Positions 51,176 to 61,021 of a stretch of DNA of 64,000 nt are shown here, piece by piece. This stretch comes from Vandammella animalimorsus (GTDB taxonomy: Bacteria; Pseudomonadota; Gammaproteobacteria; Burkholderiales; Burkholderiaceae_C), in NCBI RefSeq assembly GCF_002285265.1, contig NZ_NSJB01000003.1, forward strand, positions 124,001 to 188,000, in the 5' to 3' direction. The notes under the pieces are model-generated. The model was not told the origin of the DNA, ran no database searches, and saw only the letters and a list, made by a program, of their open reading frames with translations. Within the stretch, counting starts at the first letter, position 1. Every line of letters starts with the position of its first letter. A program made the position numbers and the translations under genes.

Positions 51176-51991
51176 ATGCCAGAACTCCCCGAAGTCGAAG
51201 TCACCCGCCAGGGCATTGCCCCGGCCATTACCGGTCAGCGCATTGCCGCGCTGGTGCTGGGCAAGCCATTGCGCTGGCCGCTGGGCTGCGCGCCTGCGGC
51301 GCTGGCCGGCCGCACCGTGCAGGCCGTGCGCCGCCGGGGCAAGTACCTGCTGCTTGAGCTCGATGGCCCCGACCTGTTGCTGCTGCACCTGGGCATGTCC
51401 GGCAGCGTGCGCATCCTGCCGCTGGGCACGCCCGCCGGGCCGCACGATCACGCCGATCTGGTGTTCGGGCATGCGCTGCTGCGCCTGCACGATCCGCGCC
51501 GCTTTGGCGCGCTGGTGTATGCGCCCAGCGCGGATGCGCCCATCGTGCACAAGCTGCTGGGCCGCCTGGGGGTGGAGCCGCTGTCGGAGGACTTCACCGC
51601 CGCGCATCTGGCTGCCGCCCTGCGCGGGCGGCGCGTGAGCATCAAGCAGGCGCTGCTGGCGGGCCAGGCTGTGGTGGGCGTGGGCAATATCTACGCCAGC
51701 GAGGCCTTGTTCCTGGCCGGCATCGACCCGCACACGCCCGCCGGCCAGCTGCGCCGCCCCCGGCTGGAACGCCTGCACGGGGCCATCGTCCAGGTGCTCA
51801 ACGAGGCCGTGCAGCGCGGCGGCAGCAGCCTGCGCGATTTCGTCGCCAGCGATGGCAGCCACGGCCACTTCCAGCTGGCCGCCCGCGTTTACGGCCGCCA
51901 GGGCCAGCCTTGCCCGCGCTGTGGCGCGGCCATCCGGCTCAGCACGCAGGGCCAGCGCAGCACCTACCACTGCCCGCGCTGTCAGCGCTGA
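51176..51991 (+). CDS. mutM: Formamidopyrimidine-DNA glycosylase
   Basis: A 271-residue repair enzyme that excises 8-oxoguanine and FaPy lesions and nicks the DNA. The N-terminus [14 protein letters not shown] supplies the catalytic Pro2 and Glu3. [15 protein letters not shown] and [13 protein letters not shown] are present. The zinc finger CPRCGAAI...YHCPRCQ ends the protein. Its 3' end overlaps the convergent rnhB gene by 10 bases. The divergent spacer to the TPR gene is only 60 bases. Confidence 0.96.
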   Translation: MPELPEVEVTRQGIAPAITGQRIAALVLGKPLRWPLGCAPAALAGRTVQAVRRRGKYLLLELDGPDLLLLHLGMSGSVRILPLGTPAGPHDHADLVFGHALLRLHDPRRFGALVYAPSADAPIVHKLLGRLGVEPLSEDFTAAHLAAALRGRRVSIKQALLAGQAVVGVGNIYASEALFLAGIDPHTPAGQLRRPRLERLHGAIVQVLNEAVQRGGSSLRDFVASDGSHGHFQLAARVYGRQGQPCPRCGAAIRLSTQGQRSTYHCPRCQR

Positions 51992-52629
51992 ACACGGAGC
52001 GCGGCCCTGCGCACCGGGGCAAAGCCCATGCGGTGCGCGCTGCAAGGGCCGTGTTGCTGCAAGGCCGCCAGGTGCAAGGCCGTGCCATAGCCCTTGTGCT
52101 GCGCAAAGCCGTATTGCGGCCACTGCCGGTGCGCCTGCATGCACCAGGCATCGCGGTGCACCTTGGCCAGGATGGAGGCCGCCGAGATGGCCTGCACCTT
52201 GGCATCGCCACCCACCACGGCCACGGCACTCATCGGCAGGGCCGGCGTGCGGTTGCCATCGACCAGCACCAGCTGCGGCGCGATGGCCAGGCCGGCCACG
52301 GCGCGCTGCATGGCCAGCATGGTGGCCTGCAGGATGTTCAGGCGCTCGATTTCCTCCACGCTGGCCTGGGCCACGCAGAACGCCAGGGCCTGGGCCTCGA
52401 TGGCCTGGGCCAGTTGCTCGCGCCGGCGCGCGCTCAAGCGCTTGGAGTCGGCCAGGCCGGCAATGGGCCGGGCCGCATCGAGGATCACCGCCGCCGCAAA
52501 GACCGGGCCGGCCAGCGGCCCGCGCCCGGCCTCGTCCACCCCGGCCTGCAGCGCAGGCCCTTCGGGCTGCAGCGGCAGCTCGGCCTGGCCCTGGGCGGCT
52601 TCAGGCGTGCAGCAGTTGTTTGAGGACAT
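51982..52629 (-). CDS. rnhB: Ribonuclease HII
   Basis: A 215-residue endonuclease that removes RNA from RNA-DNA hybrids and single misincorporated ribonucleotides. [14 protein letters not shown] gives the Asp-Glu pair, [13 protein letters not shown] follows, and VDGN and [14 protein letters not shown] supply the remaining acidic and basic residues. It overlaps lpxB by 29 bases at its start, and its end overlaps mutM, so it closes the lpx operon. Confidence 0.95.
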   Translation of the reverse strand: MSSNNCCTPEAAQGQAELPLQPEGPALQAGVDEAGRGPLAGPVFAAAVILDAARPIAGLADSKRLSARRREQLAQAIEAQALAFCVAQASVEEIERLNILQATMLAMQRAVAGLAIAPQLVLVDGNRTPALPMSAVAVVGGDAKVQAISAASILAKVHRDAWCMQAHRQWPQYGFAQHKGYGTALHLAALQQHGPCSAHRMGFAPVRRAALRVQR

Positions 52630-53806
52630 GGGCGCTCAAGGCGGCGGTGTCGGCCTGCAACGATTGATGCAACGCCGTCAAGGCCTGCTGCAGCCGCTGC
52701 CAATCGGCATTGCGCTGCCGGCTGGCGTGCAGCCACTGGGCGCATGCCTGGGCCAGTGCGGCCGGGGTGGCCGCCTCTTGCAGCAGTTCGGGCACCAGCT
52801 CTTGCTGCAGCAGGATGTTGGGCAGGCCCACCCAGGGCTGCAGTTGCTTGCGGCGCATCAGCATCGCGCTCACCGGGTGCATGGCATAGCTGATGACCAT
52901 GGGCTTTTTGAACAGCGCAGCCTCCAGCGTGGCCGTGCCGCTGGCGATCAGCGTCACGTCGCAAGCCTGCAGCGCCAGATGCGATTGACCGCTCAGCACG
53001 CGCAGCCGCCCCTGCAGCTGGCCCTGGCCTTGCACGATGGCCTGCACCCGCGCCAGCTGCGCCGGCACGCAAGGCAGGATCAGCTGCAGCCGGGGCTGCT
53101 CGGCCAGCAAGCGCTGCGCGGCGGCGAGAAAGCGCGGCAGCAGGTAGTCGATTTCCTTGCTGCGGCTGCCCGGCAGCAGCGCCAGCACCGGAGCGCCCGG
53201 CTCCAGTTGCAGCTGCTGGCGCGCCGCTGTGGTGGCCTGCTCGGCCTGCTGCGGCGATTGCAGGGCAATGGCCTGGGCCAGCGGGTGGCCGACGAAAGTG
53301 GCCTCGATGCCATGTTGGCGCAGCAGCGCAGGCTCGAAGGGGAATAGGCACAGCACATGGCTGGCGGCGCGGCGGATGGCGTGCACGCGCTCGGGGCGCC
53401 AGGCCCAGATCGATGGGCAGACGAAATGCACGGTGGGAATGCCCGCCGCGCGCAGGCGCTGCTCCAGGCCCAGGTTGAAATCCGGCGCGTCCACGCCCAC
53501 GAACACATCCGGGCGCTGCGCCAGCAGGCTGTCGCCGAGCTGGCGGCGAATGCGCAGCAAGCCGGCCACGCGCTTGAGCACCTCCCAGCTGTAGCCGTGC
53601 ACGGCCAGCCGCTCGGCCGGCCATTGCGCGTCAAAGCCCTGCGCCTGCATGTGCGGCCCGCCGATGCCCCAGCTGCGCAGGGCCGGCCACAGCGCCGGCA
53701 CGTGCGCCTGCATGCCTTGCAGCAGCAGCGCGGCCAGCAAGTCGCCCGAGGCCTCGCCGGCCACCATGGCCAGGCGCAGCGGTGCGGCGGCAGGGTTGGG
53801 GCTCAA
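52601..53806 (-). CDS. lpxB: Lipid-A-disaccharide synthase
   Basis: A 401-residue GT19 glycosyltransferase that joins UDP-2,3-diacylglucosamine and lipid X into the lipid A disaccharide at the inner membrane. [32 protein letters not shown] and [12 protein letters not shown] are the family motifs, and [13 protein letters not shown] forms the UDP site. It overlaps lpxA by four bases. Confidence 0.96.
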   Translation of the reverse strand: MSPNPAAAPLRLAMVAGEASGDLLAALLLQGMQAHVPALWPALRSWGIGGPHMQAQGFDAQWPAERLAVHGYSWEVLKRVAGLLRIRRQLGDSLLAQRPDVFVGVDAPDFNLGLEQRLRAAGIPTVHFVCPSIWAWRPERVHAIRRAASHVLCLFPFEPALLRQHGIEATFVGHPLAQAIALQSPQQAEQATTAARQQLQLEPGAPVLALLPGSRSKEIDYLLPRFLAAAQRLLAEQPRLQLILPCVPAQLARVQAIVQGQGQLQGRLRVLSGQSHLALQACDVTLIASGTATLEAALFKKPMVISYAMHPVSAMLMRRKQLQPWVGLPNILLQQELVPELLQEAATPAALAQACAQWLHASRQRNADWQRLQQALTALHQSLQADTAALSAHVLKQLLHA

Positions 53807-54603
53807 CGCGCGATGCCCCGCTCGGCCTGCTGCAGGAACATCAGCATGCCCAGCAGCTCTTCCCAGCCATCGCCCTGCACGGCGCGGGTCTGCAAGTCCT
53901 GCAATTGCGCGCAGGCGTCCTGCAGGGTGCGGCCCTCGCGGAACACGATGCGATAGGCGGTTTTGAGCGCCGCAATCTGGTTGGCGTTGAACTGGCGCCG
54001 GCGCAGGCCCTCGATGTTCAGGCCGCGCACGGCAAACGGGTTGCCGCCTGCGAGCACGTAGGGCGGCACGTCCTGCGAGACGTGGCTGGAAAAACCGATC
54101 ATGGCGTGCGCCCCGATGCGCGTGAACTGGTGCACGCCCGTCAGGCCGCCCAGAATGGCCCAGTCGCCCACGTGCACATGGCCGGCCAGCGCCACGCTGT
54201 TGGCCATGACGGTGTGGCTGCCGACCTGGCAGTCGTGCGCGATGTGCGCATAGGCCATGATCCAGTTCTCATCGCCCAGGCGGGTGACGCCGCCGCCCTG
54301 CACCGTGCCGGTGTTGATGGTGGTGAACTCGCGGATGGTGTTGCCATCGCCGATGTACAGCTCAGTGGGCTCGCCGGCGTATTTCTTGTCCTGCGGCGGG
54401 CCGCCGATGCTGGCGTGTGCGTGGATGGTGTTGCGCGCGCCGATGCGGGTGCGGCCATCGATGACGCAATGCGCGCCGATGTGTGTGTCGGCGCCGATGT
54501 GCACATGCTCGCCAACCACGGCGTAGGGGCCGATGCGCACGCTGGGGTGCAACTGGGCGCCCGGGTGCACGATGGCGCTGGGGTGGATCAAGGGGTCAGC
54601 CAT
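53803..54603 (-). CDS. lpxA: UDP-N-acetylglucosamine acyltransferase
   Basis: A 266-residue left-handed beta-helix enzyme that adds the first hydroxyacyl chain in lipid A synthesis. Hexapeptide repeats run from residue 5 to about 185 (VHIGADTHIGAHCVI, for example). The catalytic His lies in AYAHIAHDCQVG, and GGLTGVHQFTRIG and ERGI-type C-terminal helices are present. A 221-base gap separates it from fabZ; that gap shows no gene. Confidence 0.97.
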   Translation of the reverse strand: MADPLIHPSAIVHPGAQLHPSVRIGPYAVVGEHVHIGADTHIGAHCVIDGRTRIGARNTIHAHASIGGPPQDKKYAGEPTELYIGDGNTIREFTTINTGTVQGGGVTRLGDENWIMAYAHIAHDCQVGSHTVMANSVALAGHVHVGDWAILGGLTGVHQFTRIGAHAMIGFSSHVSQDVPPYVLAGGNPFAVRGLNIEGLRRRQFNANQIAALKTAYRIVFREGRTLQDACAQLQDLQTRAVQGDGWEELLGMLMFLQQAERGIAR

Positions 54604-54824
54604 AGGGGATTCGCGTTGCGGGCAGACAAAATGCGCGGCGCGGGCGTGCTGAGAATCTGTTCACGAGCCGCTGCGCGGCAGGCCATCACAGCGGCGCACA
54701 CAACGCCATTCATGCCGCATGGCATTGCCAGGCCAGAGAAGAAGCTAAACGCCAAGTACCGGGCAGATGCAGGCCACTTGGCAGGCGGGCGCGCAAGGCC
54801 GCGCGCTGCCATGGGCCACGGCCA

Positions 54825-55280
54825 TCAACCGCGCTCGACCGGGCGCATGGTACACATCAGGTCGGCCTCGGCCACGACCTGGCCATCGACCTTGGCCACG
54901 CCCTTGTACTTGTAGATGCCGCCGCGCACGCGGTCGATGCTGGCCTCCAGCACGAGCTGATCACCGGGCACCACCGGGCGCTTGAAGCGCGCGTTGTCGA
55001 TGCCGACGAAGTAAAACACCTTGTCCTCGCCCGGCGCCTCGCCATAGGTCTCGAAGGACAGCAGCCCGGCCGCCTGGGCCAAGGCTTCGAGCACCAGCAC
55101 CCCGGGCATGACGGGGTTCTTGGGAAAGTGGCCGTTGAAAAAGGGCTCGTTGACGGTCACGTTCTTGTACGCAACGATGCGCTCGCCCAGATGAATTTCC
55201 GTCACCCGATCCACCAGCAAGAAAGGGTAGCGGTGGGGCAGAAGTTCGAAGATCTTGTGAATGTTCATGATGGTCGTCAT
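54825..55280 (-). CDS. fabZ: 3-Hydroxyacyl-ACP dehydratase FabZ
   Basis: A 151-residue hot-dog-fold dehydratase of fatty acid elongation. [14 protein letters not shown] is the start of the fold, [21 protein letters not shown] carries the catalytic His and Glu, and [10 protein letters not shown] follows. The ATG at 55280 overlaps the lpxD stop (ATGA); an ATG at 55268 ([15 protein letters not shown]) is the alternative start. FabZ and LpxA/LpxD compete for hydroxyacyl-ACP, which explains the linkage. Confidence 0.96.
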   Translation of the reverse strand: MTTIMNIHKIFELLPHRYPFLLVDRVTEIHLGERIVAYKNVTVNEPFFNGHFPKNPVMPGVLVLEALAQAAGLLSFETYGEAPGEDKVFYFVGIDNARFKRPVVPGDQLVLEASIDRVRGGIYKYKGVAKVDGQVVAEADLMCTMRPVERG

Positions 55281-56302
55281 GCCGATGGTTGTGGCGGCTG
55301 CCCGCCCTGCAGGGCCGCCAGTTCTTTTTCCAGCGCCTTGATGCGCTCGCGCATTTTCTTGAGTTGGCGCAGCAGGGCCGCATTTTGTTCCCATTTTGCG
55401 TGGGGCTCGAACGGATACACCCCGGTATAGCGCCCCGGCTCGGTCAGCGAGCGCGAAATGACGGTCGCCCCCGAGACGTGGGTGTTGTCGGCCAGCTCGA
55501 TATGGCCCACCACGCCCACACCACCGGCCAGGGTGCAGTTGGCCCCGATCTTGGTGCTGCCCGAGATGCCCACGCAAGCGGCCATGGCGGTGTTCTCCCC
55601 CACCTGCACGTTGTGCGCGATCTGAATCAGGTTGTCGAGCTTGACGCCGTTGGCAATCACGGTATCGCCCAGGGCGCCACGGTCGATGCAGGTGTTGGCG
55701 CCGATTTCCACATCATCGCCAATGCGCACCGCGCCAAGCTGCTCGATCTTGACCCAGACCTTGCCGCCAGCAGCGGCCGGGGCCTGCGCAAAGCCAAAGC
55801 CATCGCCGCCGATCACGGCACCGGACTGCACGATGCAGCGCGCACCGATCTCACAGTTGCGCTCGATCGTCACGCGCGCGCCGATGCGGCTGTGCGCACC
55901 AATGCGCACGCCCGGGCCGATCACCGTCAGCGGGCCGATGCTGGCCGTGGCATCGATCTGCGCCGAGGGATCGACCACCGCGCTGGGGTGGATGCCCGGC
56001 GCGGGCAGATCGCCCAGCCGCTGGCGCCACCATTGCGTCAGACGCGCGAAGTACAGATAGGGGTCGTCGGCCACGATGCAGGCCCCGCGCGCCTGGGCCT
56101 GCTCGGCATGGGCGGCCTGCACGATCACGCAAGCGGCCTGGCTGGCCTGCAGCAGCGGCAGCAGGCGCGGGTTGCTCAAAAAGCTGATCTGCGTCGGGCC
56201 GGCAGATTCCAGCGCCGCAATGGCCGTGATCGGCGTTGCGGCATCGCCATGCAACTGCCCGCCCAGTGCCGCGCAAATTTCTCCAAGCGTTGCCGCTGTC
56301 AC
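55277..56302 (-). CDS. lpxD: UDP-3-O-(3-hydroxyacyl)glucosamine N-acyltransferase
   Basis: A 341-residue trimeric acyltransferase, third step of lipid A synthesis. An N-terminal uridine-binding domain ([20 protein letters not shown]) precedes hexapeptide repeats from about residue 105 to 310. The catalytic His is in [15 protein letters not shown], and GVSG.TKIG-type turns continue the helix. The C-terminal coiled coil ([19 protein letters not shown]) is in place. It overlaps fabZ by four bases. A 417-base gap lies upstream. Confidence 0.96.
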   Translation of the reverse strand: MTAATLGEICAALGGQLHGDAATPITAIAALESAGPTQISFLSNPRLLPLLQASQAACVIVQAAHAEQAQARGACIVADDPYLYFARLTQWWRQRLGDLPAPGIHPSAVVDPSAQIDATASIGPLTVIGPGVRIGAHSRIGARVTIERNCEIGARCIVQSGAVIGGDGFGFAQAPAAAGGKVWVKIEQLGAVRIGDDVEIGANTCIDRGALGDTVIANGVKLDNLIQIAHNVQVGENTAMAACVGISGSTKIGANCTLAGGVGVVGHIELADNTHVSGATVISRSLTEPGRYTGVYPFEPHAKWEQNAALLRQLKKMRERIKALEKELAALQGGQPPQPSA

Positions 56303-56719
56303 ACGTCGTTCCTGTCTGAAGAAGTCCCCGCGCTGCCCCTGGCCTGAGCCATTGGCACGAGCCTGCCGACACCAAGCCCCATGGGCTTGTCAGCGAGCGG
56401 GAAAAGATTGGGCGCCGATGTGCGCCTCAGAGCCTGTTCGCCGAAATTTTGAACAAGGCTCTTGGCTGGCCCATGCCTGGCAAGGCAGGCATGGGCGCAA
56501 AGCGCGCCACGACGGGCCCGCCTCAAAAAGCATCAGAAGGGGCGGTCTCACCCCACAAAGAGACGGCACGCTGCAGACGCCGCGACGGTCTCAATGTGGC
56601 AAAGCTGCCGCTGTGCCCAGCGCCGCGTGCACACGCCCACTTCTGCACAGCAGCAAGGCCACGAACTGCGCCGCCTGCCAGCGCTGCTGCCAAGCCCTGC
56701 CCTTCTATGGCCTTACCGC
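56303..56719. other. 417-base gene-free gap within the envelope operon, with inverted repeats
   Basis: Between skp and lpxD, otherwise tightly packed, no credible gene is seen. A perfect 11-bp hairpin (arms 56469-56479 and 56486-56496, 6-base loop) and a near-perfect one (56429-56439 with 56451-56462) lie side by side. Neither has a T run on the minus strand, so they are not simple terminators. Confidence 0.6.
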
Positions 56720-57232
56720 TCAGCGGCTGCCGTTGAGTGCGCGGATGACCTTGTCGGTGATGTCGTGCTGCGGGCTGACCCAGACGGCCTCCTGCAGGAT
56801 CACGTCGTATTTCTCGCTTTCGGCCACTTGCTGCACCACGGCGTTGGCGCGTTCAAGCACCTTGGCCAGTTCCTCGGTCTTGCGTGCGGCCAGGTCCTCC
56901 TGGAATTCGCGGCGCTTGCGCTGGAATTCGCGATCCTGCTCCATCAACTGGCGCTGGCGCTGGGTGCGCTGGCTCTCCGAGAGGGTGGCGGCCTCGCGCT
57001 CGAAGCGCTCGGACGCGGCCTGCAGGCTGTTGCCCAGGTTGACGATTTCCTTCTCGCGGCGCGAGAACTCCTGCTCCAGGCGCTGCTGCGCGCTCTTGGC
57101 CATGTTGGCGTCACGCAGGATGCGGTCGGTGTTGACAAAGCCGGCCTTGAAGCTTTGCGCCATGGCAGGCGCACAGGCCAGGGCCGCTGCCAGAACGACG
57201 GCGGAAGAGAGTTTGGAGGTCAATGCTTTCAT
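56720..57232 (-). CDS. skp: Periplasmic OmpH/Skp-family chaperone
   Basis: A 170-residue periplasmic holdase for unfolded outer-membrane proteins. Signal peptide residues 1-25 end PAMA. FKAGFVNTDRILRDA is the conserved beta strand, followed by a long charged coiled coil (residues 45-125) forming the jellyfish tentacles. It lies 23 bases after bamA, its usual partner. Confidence 0.93.
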   Translation of the reverse strand: MKALTSKLSSAVVLAAALACAPAMAQSFKAGFVNTDRILRDANMAKSAQQRLEQEFSRREKEIVNLGNSLQAASERFEREAATLSESQRTQRQRQLMEQDREFQRKRREFQEDLAARKTEELAKVLERANAVVQQVAESEKYDVILQEAVWVSPQHDITDKVIRALNGSR

Positions 57233-57255
57233 GACAGACGCTTTGAGGACAAGGG

Positions 57256-59559
57256 TTAAAAGGAAGTCCCGATCTGGAACTGGATTTCTTCGATTCTATC
57301 GCCAGCTTTCTTGCGGATCGGATGGGCGTAGGCAATGCGCAGCGGGCCCACGGGCGAAATCCAGCTCAGGCCCAGGCCGGTGGAGGCGCGCAGGTCGGAG
57401 AAGCTGACTTTCTCGTGCTCGCCAAACACGTTGCCGGCATCGACGAAGGCGAACACGCGCAGCGTGCGGTCGTTGCCGGCGCCCGGGAAGGGCGTGATGA
57501 ACTCGACGTTCATGTTGACCTTCTTGGCGCCGCCCAGCGATGCCCCGATCAGGTCGCGCGGGCCCAGCGTGCCTTGCTCGAAGCCACGCACCGAGCCCAG
57601 ACCGCCCGAATAGAAGTTCTTGAACACCGGGAAGGGCTGGCCGCTGAAGCCCTTGCCCCAGCCCAGCTCGCCGTTGAAGGCCAGCGTGTAGCGCTTGCTC
57701 AGCGGCAGGTATTGCTGGTACTGGTAGTTGCTCTTCAGGTAGCGCGTGTCGCCAGCGAAGGACCATTCGCTGTTGAAGCGCTGGTAACGCCCTTCGTTGG
57801 GCGCCAGCGCGCTGTCGCGGCTGTCGCGCGACCAGCCGATGGTGAAAGGCACCGAGGTGCTGCTGTAGCCAAAGGTGTCGGCGTAGTGCAGATAGGCCGC
57901 AGGGATGGCGGTGCCGGGCTTGATACGGTTGCGCTCCACGCCCAGGCCGAAGTAAACGGTGTCGATCTCACTGAAGGGCACGCCAAAGCGCAGTGCGCCG
58001 CCGTAGGTGACCAGCGAGTAATTGCCGCCCATGCGGTCGTAGGGTTTGTCGGTGCGGTAGTAGGCATCGAGCGTGCGCGACACACCCGACTGCGTGAAGT
58101 ACGGATCGGTGGTGCTGAACACCAGCGTGCGGTTGTACTTGCTGGTGTTCAAGTCCACGCCCAGGTAATGGCCCGAGCCCATGAAGTTCTCCTGCTTGAG
58201 CGCAAAGGAGAACGAGAGCTTGTCGGCGCTGGAAAAGCCCGCGCCGATCTGCACCGAGCCGGTGGGCTTTTCGGCCACGGTGATCTGCAGATCGACCTGA
58301 TCGGGCACGCCCGGCACCTCCTGGGTCTCGACTTCGACCTGGGTGAAATAGCCCAGCCGATCGACCCGGTCGCGCGAGAGGCGAATCTTCTCGCCGTCGT
58401 ACCAGGAGGCCTCGTACTGGCGGAACTCGCGGCGGATGACCTCATCGCGCGTGCGCGTGTTGCCGGTGACGTTGATGCGCCGCACGTACACGCGCGCCTG
58501 CGGCTCCGAGCGCAGCACGATGGCCACGGTGTTGCGCTCGCGGTCCACCTCGGGCTGGGCCTGTACGCGGGCGAAGGCGTAGCCATAGTTGCCGAAATGC
58601 TCGGTGAAGGCCTCGCGGGTGTTGGTCACCTCCTCCTCGTTGAAGGGCTGGCCGGGGCGGATCTGCACCAGCGACTTGAACTCATCGTCGCGCCCCAGAT
58701 AGTCGCCCTCCAGGCGCACGCCGGAGACGGCAAAGCGCTCGCCCTCGTGCACGTTGATGGTGATGGAGATGCTTTGCTTGTCCGGCGAGATCGCCACCTG
58801 CGTGGAGTCGATGCGGAAGTCCAGGTAGCCGCGCTGCAGGTAGTGCGAGCGCACGGTCTCCAGATCGGCGTTGAGCTTGGCGCGCGAGTAGCGGTTGGAC
58901 TTGGTGTACCAGCTCAACCAGCCGCCCGTGTCCTGGTCCATCAGGCCCTTGAGGGTGGATTCGCTGAAGGCCTTGTTGCCGGTAAAGCGGATGTCGCCGA
59001 TCTTGGCCACGCCGCCCTCGGTGACGGTGAACACCAGGTTGACGCGGTTGCGATCCACCGGCGTGACGGTGGTCACGACCTGCGCGCCGTAGTAACTGCG
59101 CGAGAGGTATTGGCGCACCAGCTCCTGCTCGGCGCGATCGGCCAGCGAGCGATCGAACGGCCGCCCTTCTGCCAGGCCCACGTCGCGCATGGCATTGACC
59201 AGCGCCTCGCGGTCGAATTCGCGCGTGCCGGCGAACTCCACGCTGCCGATCACCGGGCGCTCCTGCACCACGACCACCAGCACATTGCCATCGGCCTCGA
59301 TGCGCACGTCATTGAACAGGCCCAGCGCAAACAGCGCGCGGATCGAGTCCGAGGCCTTGTCGTCCGTGTACTGGTCGCCCACGCGGATCGGCAGTGAGGC
59401 AAAGACCGTGCCCGGCTCGACGCGCTGCAACCCCTCGACGCGGATGTCGCGCACCATGAAAGGCTCGATGGCCCACAGCGGCAGGCTGCAGGCGCAGGCG
59501 GTCACGGCCGCTGCCGCGCGCATGGAAAAACGTTTTAACAAGTGGTTCATGGATTGCAT
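57256..59559 (-). CDS. bamA: Outer-membrane assembly factor BamA
   Basis: About 767 residues: a signal peptide ending SLPLWA, five POTRA domains (about residues 25-420) and a 16-stranded Omp85 barrel. The loop-6 motif SVRGFEQGTLGPRD is near residue 655, and the chain ends in the aromatic signal FQIGTSF. The frame is open to 59622, but the ATG at 59559 (or 59550) opens on the signal peptide. It works with BamD (22 kb). rseP lies 37 bases upstream and skp 23 bases downstream. Confidence 0.96.
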   Translation of the reverse strand: MQSMNHLLKRFSMRAAAAVTACACSLPLWAIEPFMVRDIRVEGLQRVEPGTVFASLPIRVGDQYTDDKASDSIRALFALGLFNDVRIEADGNVLVVVVQERPVIGSVEFAGTREFDREALVNAMRDVGLAEGRPFDRSLADRAEQELVRQYLSRSYYGAQVVTTVTPVDRNRVNLVFTVTEGGVAKIGDIRFTGNKAFSESTLKGLMDQDTGGWLSWYTKSNRYSRAKLNADLETVRSHYLQRGYLDFRIDSTQVAISPDKQSISITINVHEGERFAVSGVRLEGDYLGRDDEFKSLVQIRPGQPFNEEEVTNTREAFTEHFGNYGYAFARVQAQPEVDRERNTVAIVLRSEPQARVYVRRINVTGNTRTRDEVIRREFRQYEASWYDGEKIRLSRDRVDRLGYFTQVEVETQEVPGVPDQVDLQITVAEKPTGSVQIGAGFSSADKLSFSFALKQENFMGSGHYLGVDLNTSKYNRTLVFSTTDPYFTQSGVSRTLDAYYRTDKPYDRMGGNYSLVTYGGALRFGVPFSEIDTVYFGLGVERNRIKPGTAIPAAYLHYADTFGYSSTSVPFTIGWSRDSRDSALAPNEGRYQRFNSEWSFAGDTRYLKSNYQYQQYLPLSKRYTLAFNGELGWGKGFSGQPFPVFKNFYSGGLGSVRGFEQGTLGPRDLIGASLGGAKKVNMNVEFITPFPGAGNDRTLRVFAFVDAGNVFGEHEKVSFSDLRASTGLGLSWISPVGPLRIAYAHPIRKKAGDRIEEIQFQIGTSF

Positions 59560-59596
59560 CAATCGCGCGCCACGGCGCCTGGGCCGGGCGCGCCAA

Positions 59597-60991
59597 CTAG
59601 GGCAGCAGCCGCGCCAAATCATTGAACAGGGCCAACGCCATCAACATGAAAAGGGCTGCAATGCCCAAGGCTTGCAGCCGCTCCTGCCAGAGCGCGGACA
59701 CTGGCCTGCCAGTGACCGCCTCCCAAAGATAATATATCAGGTGCCCGCCATCGAGCATGGGCAGCGGCAGCAAATTCAGCACCCCCAGGCTGAGGCTGAC
59801 CACCGCCAGGAATTGCAGGAATTGCGCCATGCCCAGGCGCGCCGATTGACCGGCATATTGGGCAATGCTGACAGGGCCGCTGAGGTTTTGCAGCGATGCC
59901 TGACCCAGCACCATGCGGCCAAACATGCGCAGCGTGAGCGCGGCCATCTCGCCACTGAGCTGCACGCCGCGCGCCAGCCCGTCCCAGGCGCCATAACGCA
60001 CCCGCACCAGGGCCGTTGCAGGGCCGGGGCCCAGGTAGGCGCCCACTTCCGCCCAGCGCCGCTCGCCCTCCTGCCGCAGGCGCGGCTGCACCTGCAGCAG
60101 CAGCTGCTGGCCATTGCGCAGCACCGTCCAGCGCTGCACGGGCATGGCGGCCGCTGGCGCGCCGGGCAGGCCATCGCCCGCCTGGCCGGGTAGCGCATGC
60201 AGCAGGGCGATGAGCTGCTGCACATCGCCCATGGGCACGCCGTCCACGGCCTGCACGATGTCGCCCGGTTGCAGCCCGGCCTGCGCCGCCGGGCTGCCCG
60301 GCTGGATGCTGCCGAGCTGCGGCGGCGCCAGCGGCGCGAGCAGCCCGATGCGGCGCACCGCCTGGGCATCCAAATCCTGCAGCTGCAATGCCGACAGGGG
60401 CAGGCGCAGTTCCTGCTGGCCATCGCCACGCTGCACTTGCAGCCACACGTCCTGCTGCAGCAGCGCGGCGCGCTGCAGCGCCCAGCTCAGCTCGTCGAAA
60501 GACTGGATGGCCTGGGGCCGCCCGCCCTGCCCCACGCGCAGCTGCAGGACCCGATCGCCCTGGCGCAGGCCTGCCTGGGCCGCCAGCGAATCGGCCTCGG
60601 GCGTGGCCAGCAGCGCCTGCGGGGCCTGCACGCCCCACCAGTTGACGGCCGAAAAGCACAGCACCGCCAGCAGCAGATTGGCCAGCGGCCCGGCCAGCAC
60701 GATGGCCATGCGCTGCGGCAGTGGCTGCCGGTTGAAGGCGCGCGCCAGCTCCTCTGGCGGCACGGGGCCTTCGCGCTCATCGAGCATGCGCACGTAGCCG
60801 CCCAGCGGCAGGGCCGAGAGTACGAACTCGGTCTCATTACCCGGGCGCCGCCAGCGCAGCAGCGGCCGCCCCATGCCGATGGAAAAGCGCAGCACCTTCA
60901 CGCCGCAGGCGCGCGCCATGCGGTAGTGGCCATATTCGTGGATGGTCACCAGCAGGCCGATGGTGACGAGAAAGGCCAACAAAGTCAGCAT
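59597..60991 (-). CDS. rseP: RIP metalloprotease RseP
   Basis: A 464-residue site-2 intramembrane protease that cleaves anti-sigma-E factor RseA after stress. The zinc motif HEYGH (residues 18-22) lies in the first membrane helix. GNETEFVLSALPLGGYVRM is conserved (in part), two PDZ domains lie between about residues 120 and 320, and MLDGGHLIYY supplies the third ligand. It sits between dxr and bamA as usual. Confidence 0.95.
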   Translation of the reverse strand: MLTLLAFLVTIGLLVTIHEYGHYRMARACGVKVLRFSIGMGRPLLRWRRPGNETEFVLSALPLGGYVRMLDEREGPVPPEELARAFNRQPLPQRMAIVLAGPLANLLLAVLCFSAVNWWGVQAPQALLATPEADSLAAQAGLRQGDRVLQLRVGQGGRPQAIQSFDELSWALQRAALLQQDVWLQVQRGDGQQELRLPLSALQLQDLDAQAVRRIGLLAPLAPPQLGSIQPGSPAAQAGLQPGDIVQAVDGVPMGDVQQLIALLHALPGQAGDGLPGAPAAAMPVQRWTVLRNGQQLLLQVQPRLRQEGERRWAEVGAYLGPGPATALVRVRYGAWDGLARGVQLSGEMAALTLRMFGRMVLGQASLQNLSGPVSIAQYAGQSARLGMAQFLQFLAVVSLSLGVLNLLPLPMLDGGHLIYYLWEAVTGRPVSALWQERLQALGIAALFMLMALALFNDLARLLP

Positions 60992-61021
60992 GGCCGCGCC
61001 TGCAGGGTGTGCGCCATGGCT

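Noticed and set aside
51116-52144. N-terminal extension of the TPR lipoprotein by 343 residues
   Set aside because: The extension runs antisense through mutM and precedes a proper signal peptide with lipobox at the 51115 start.
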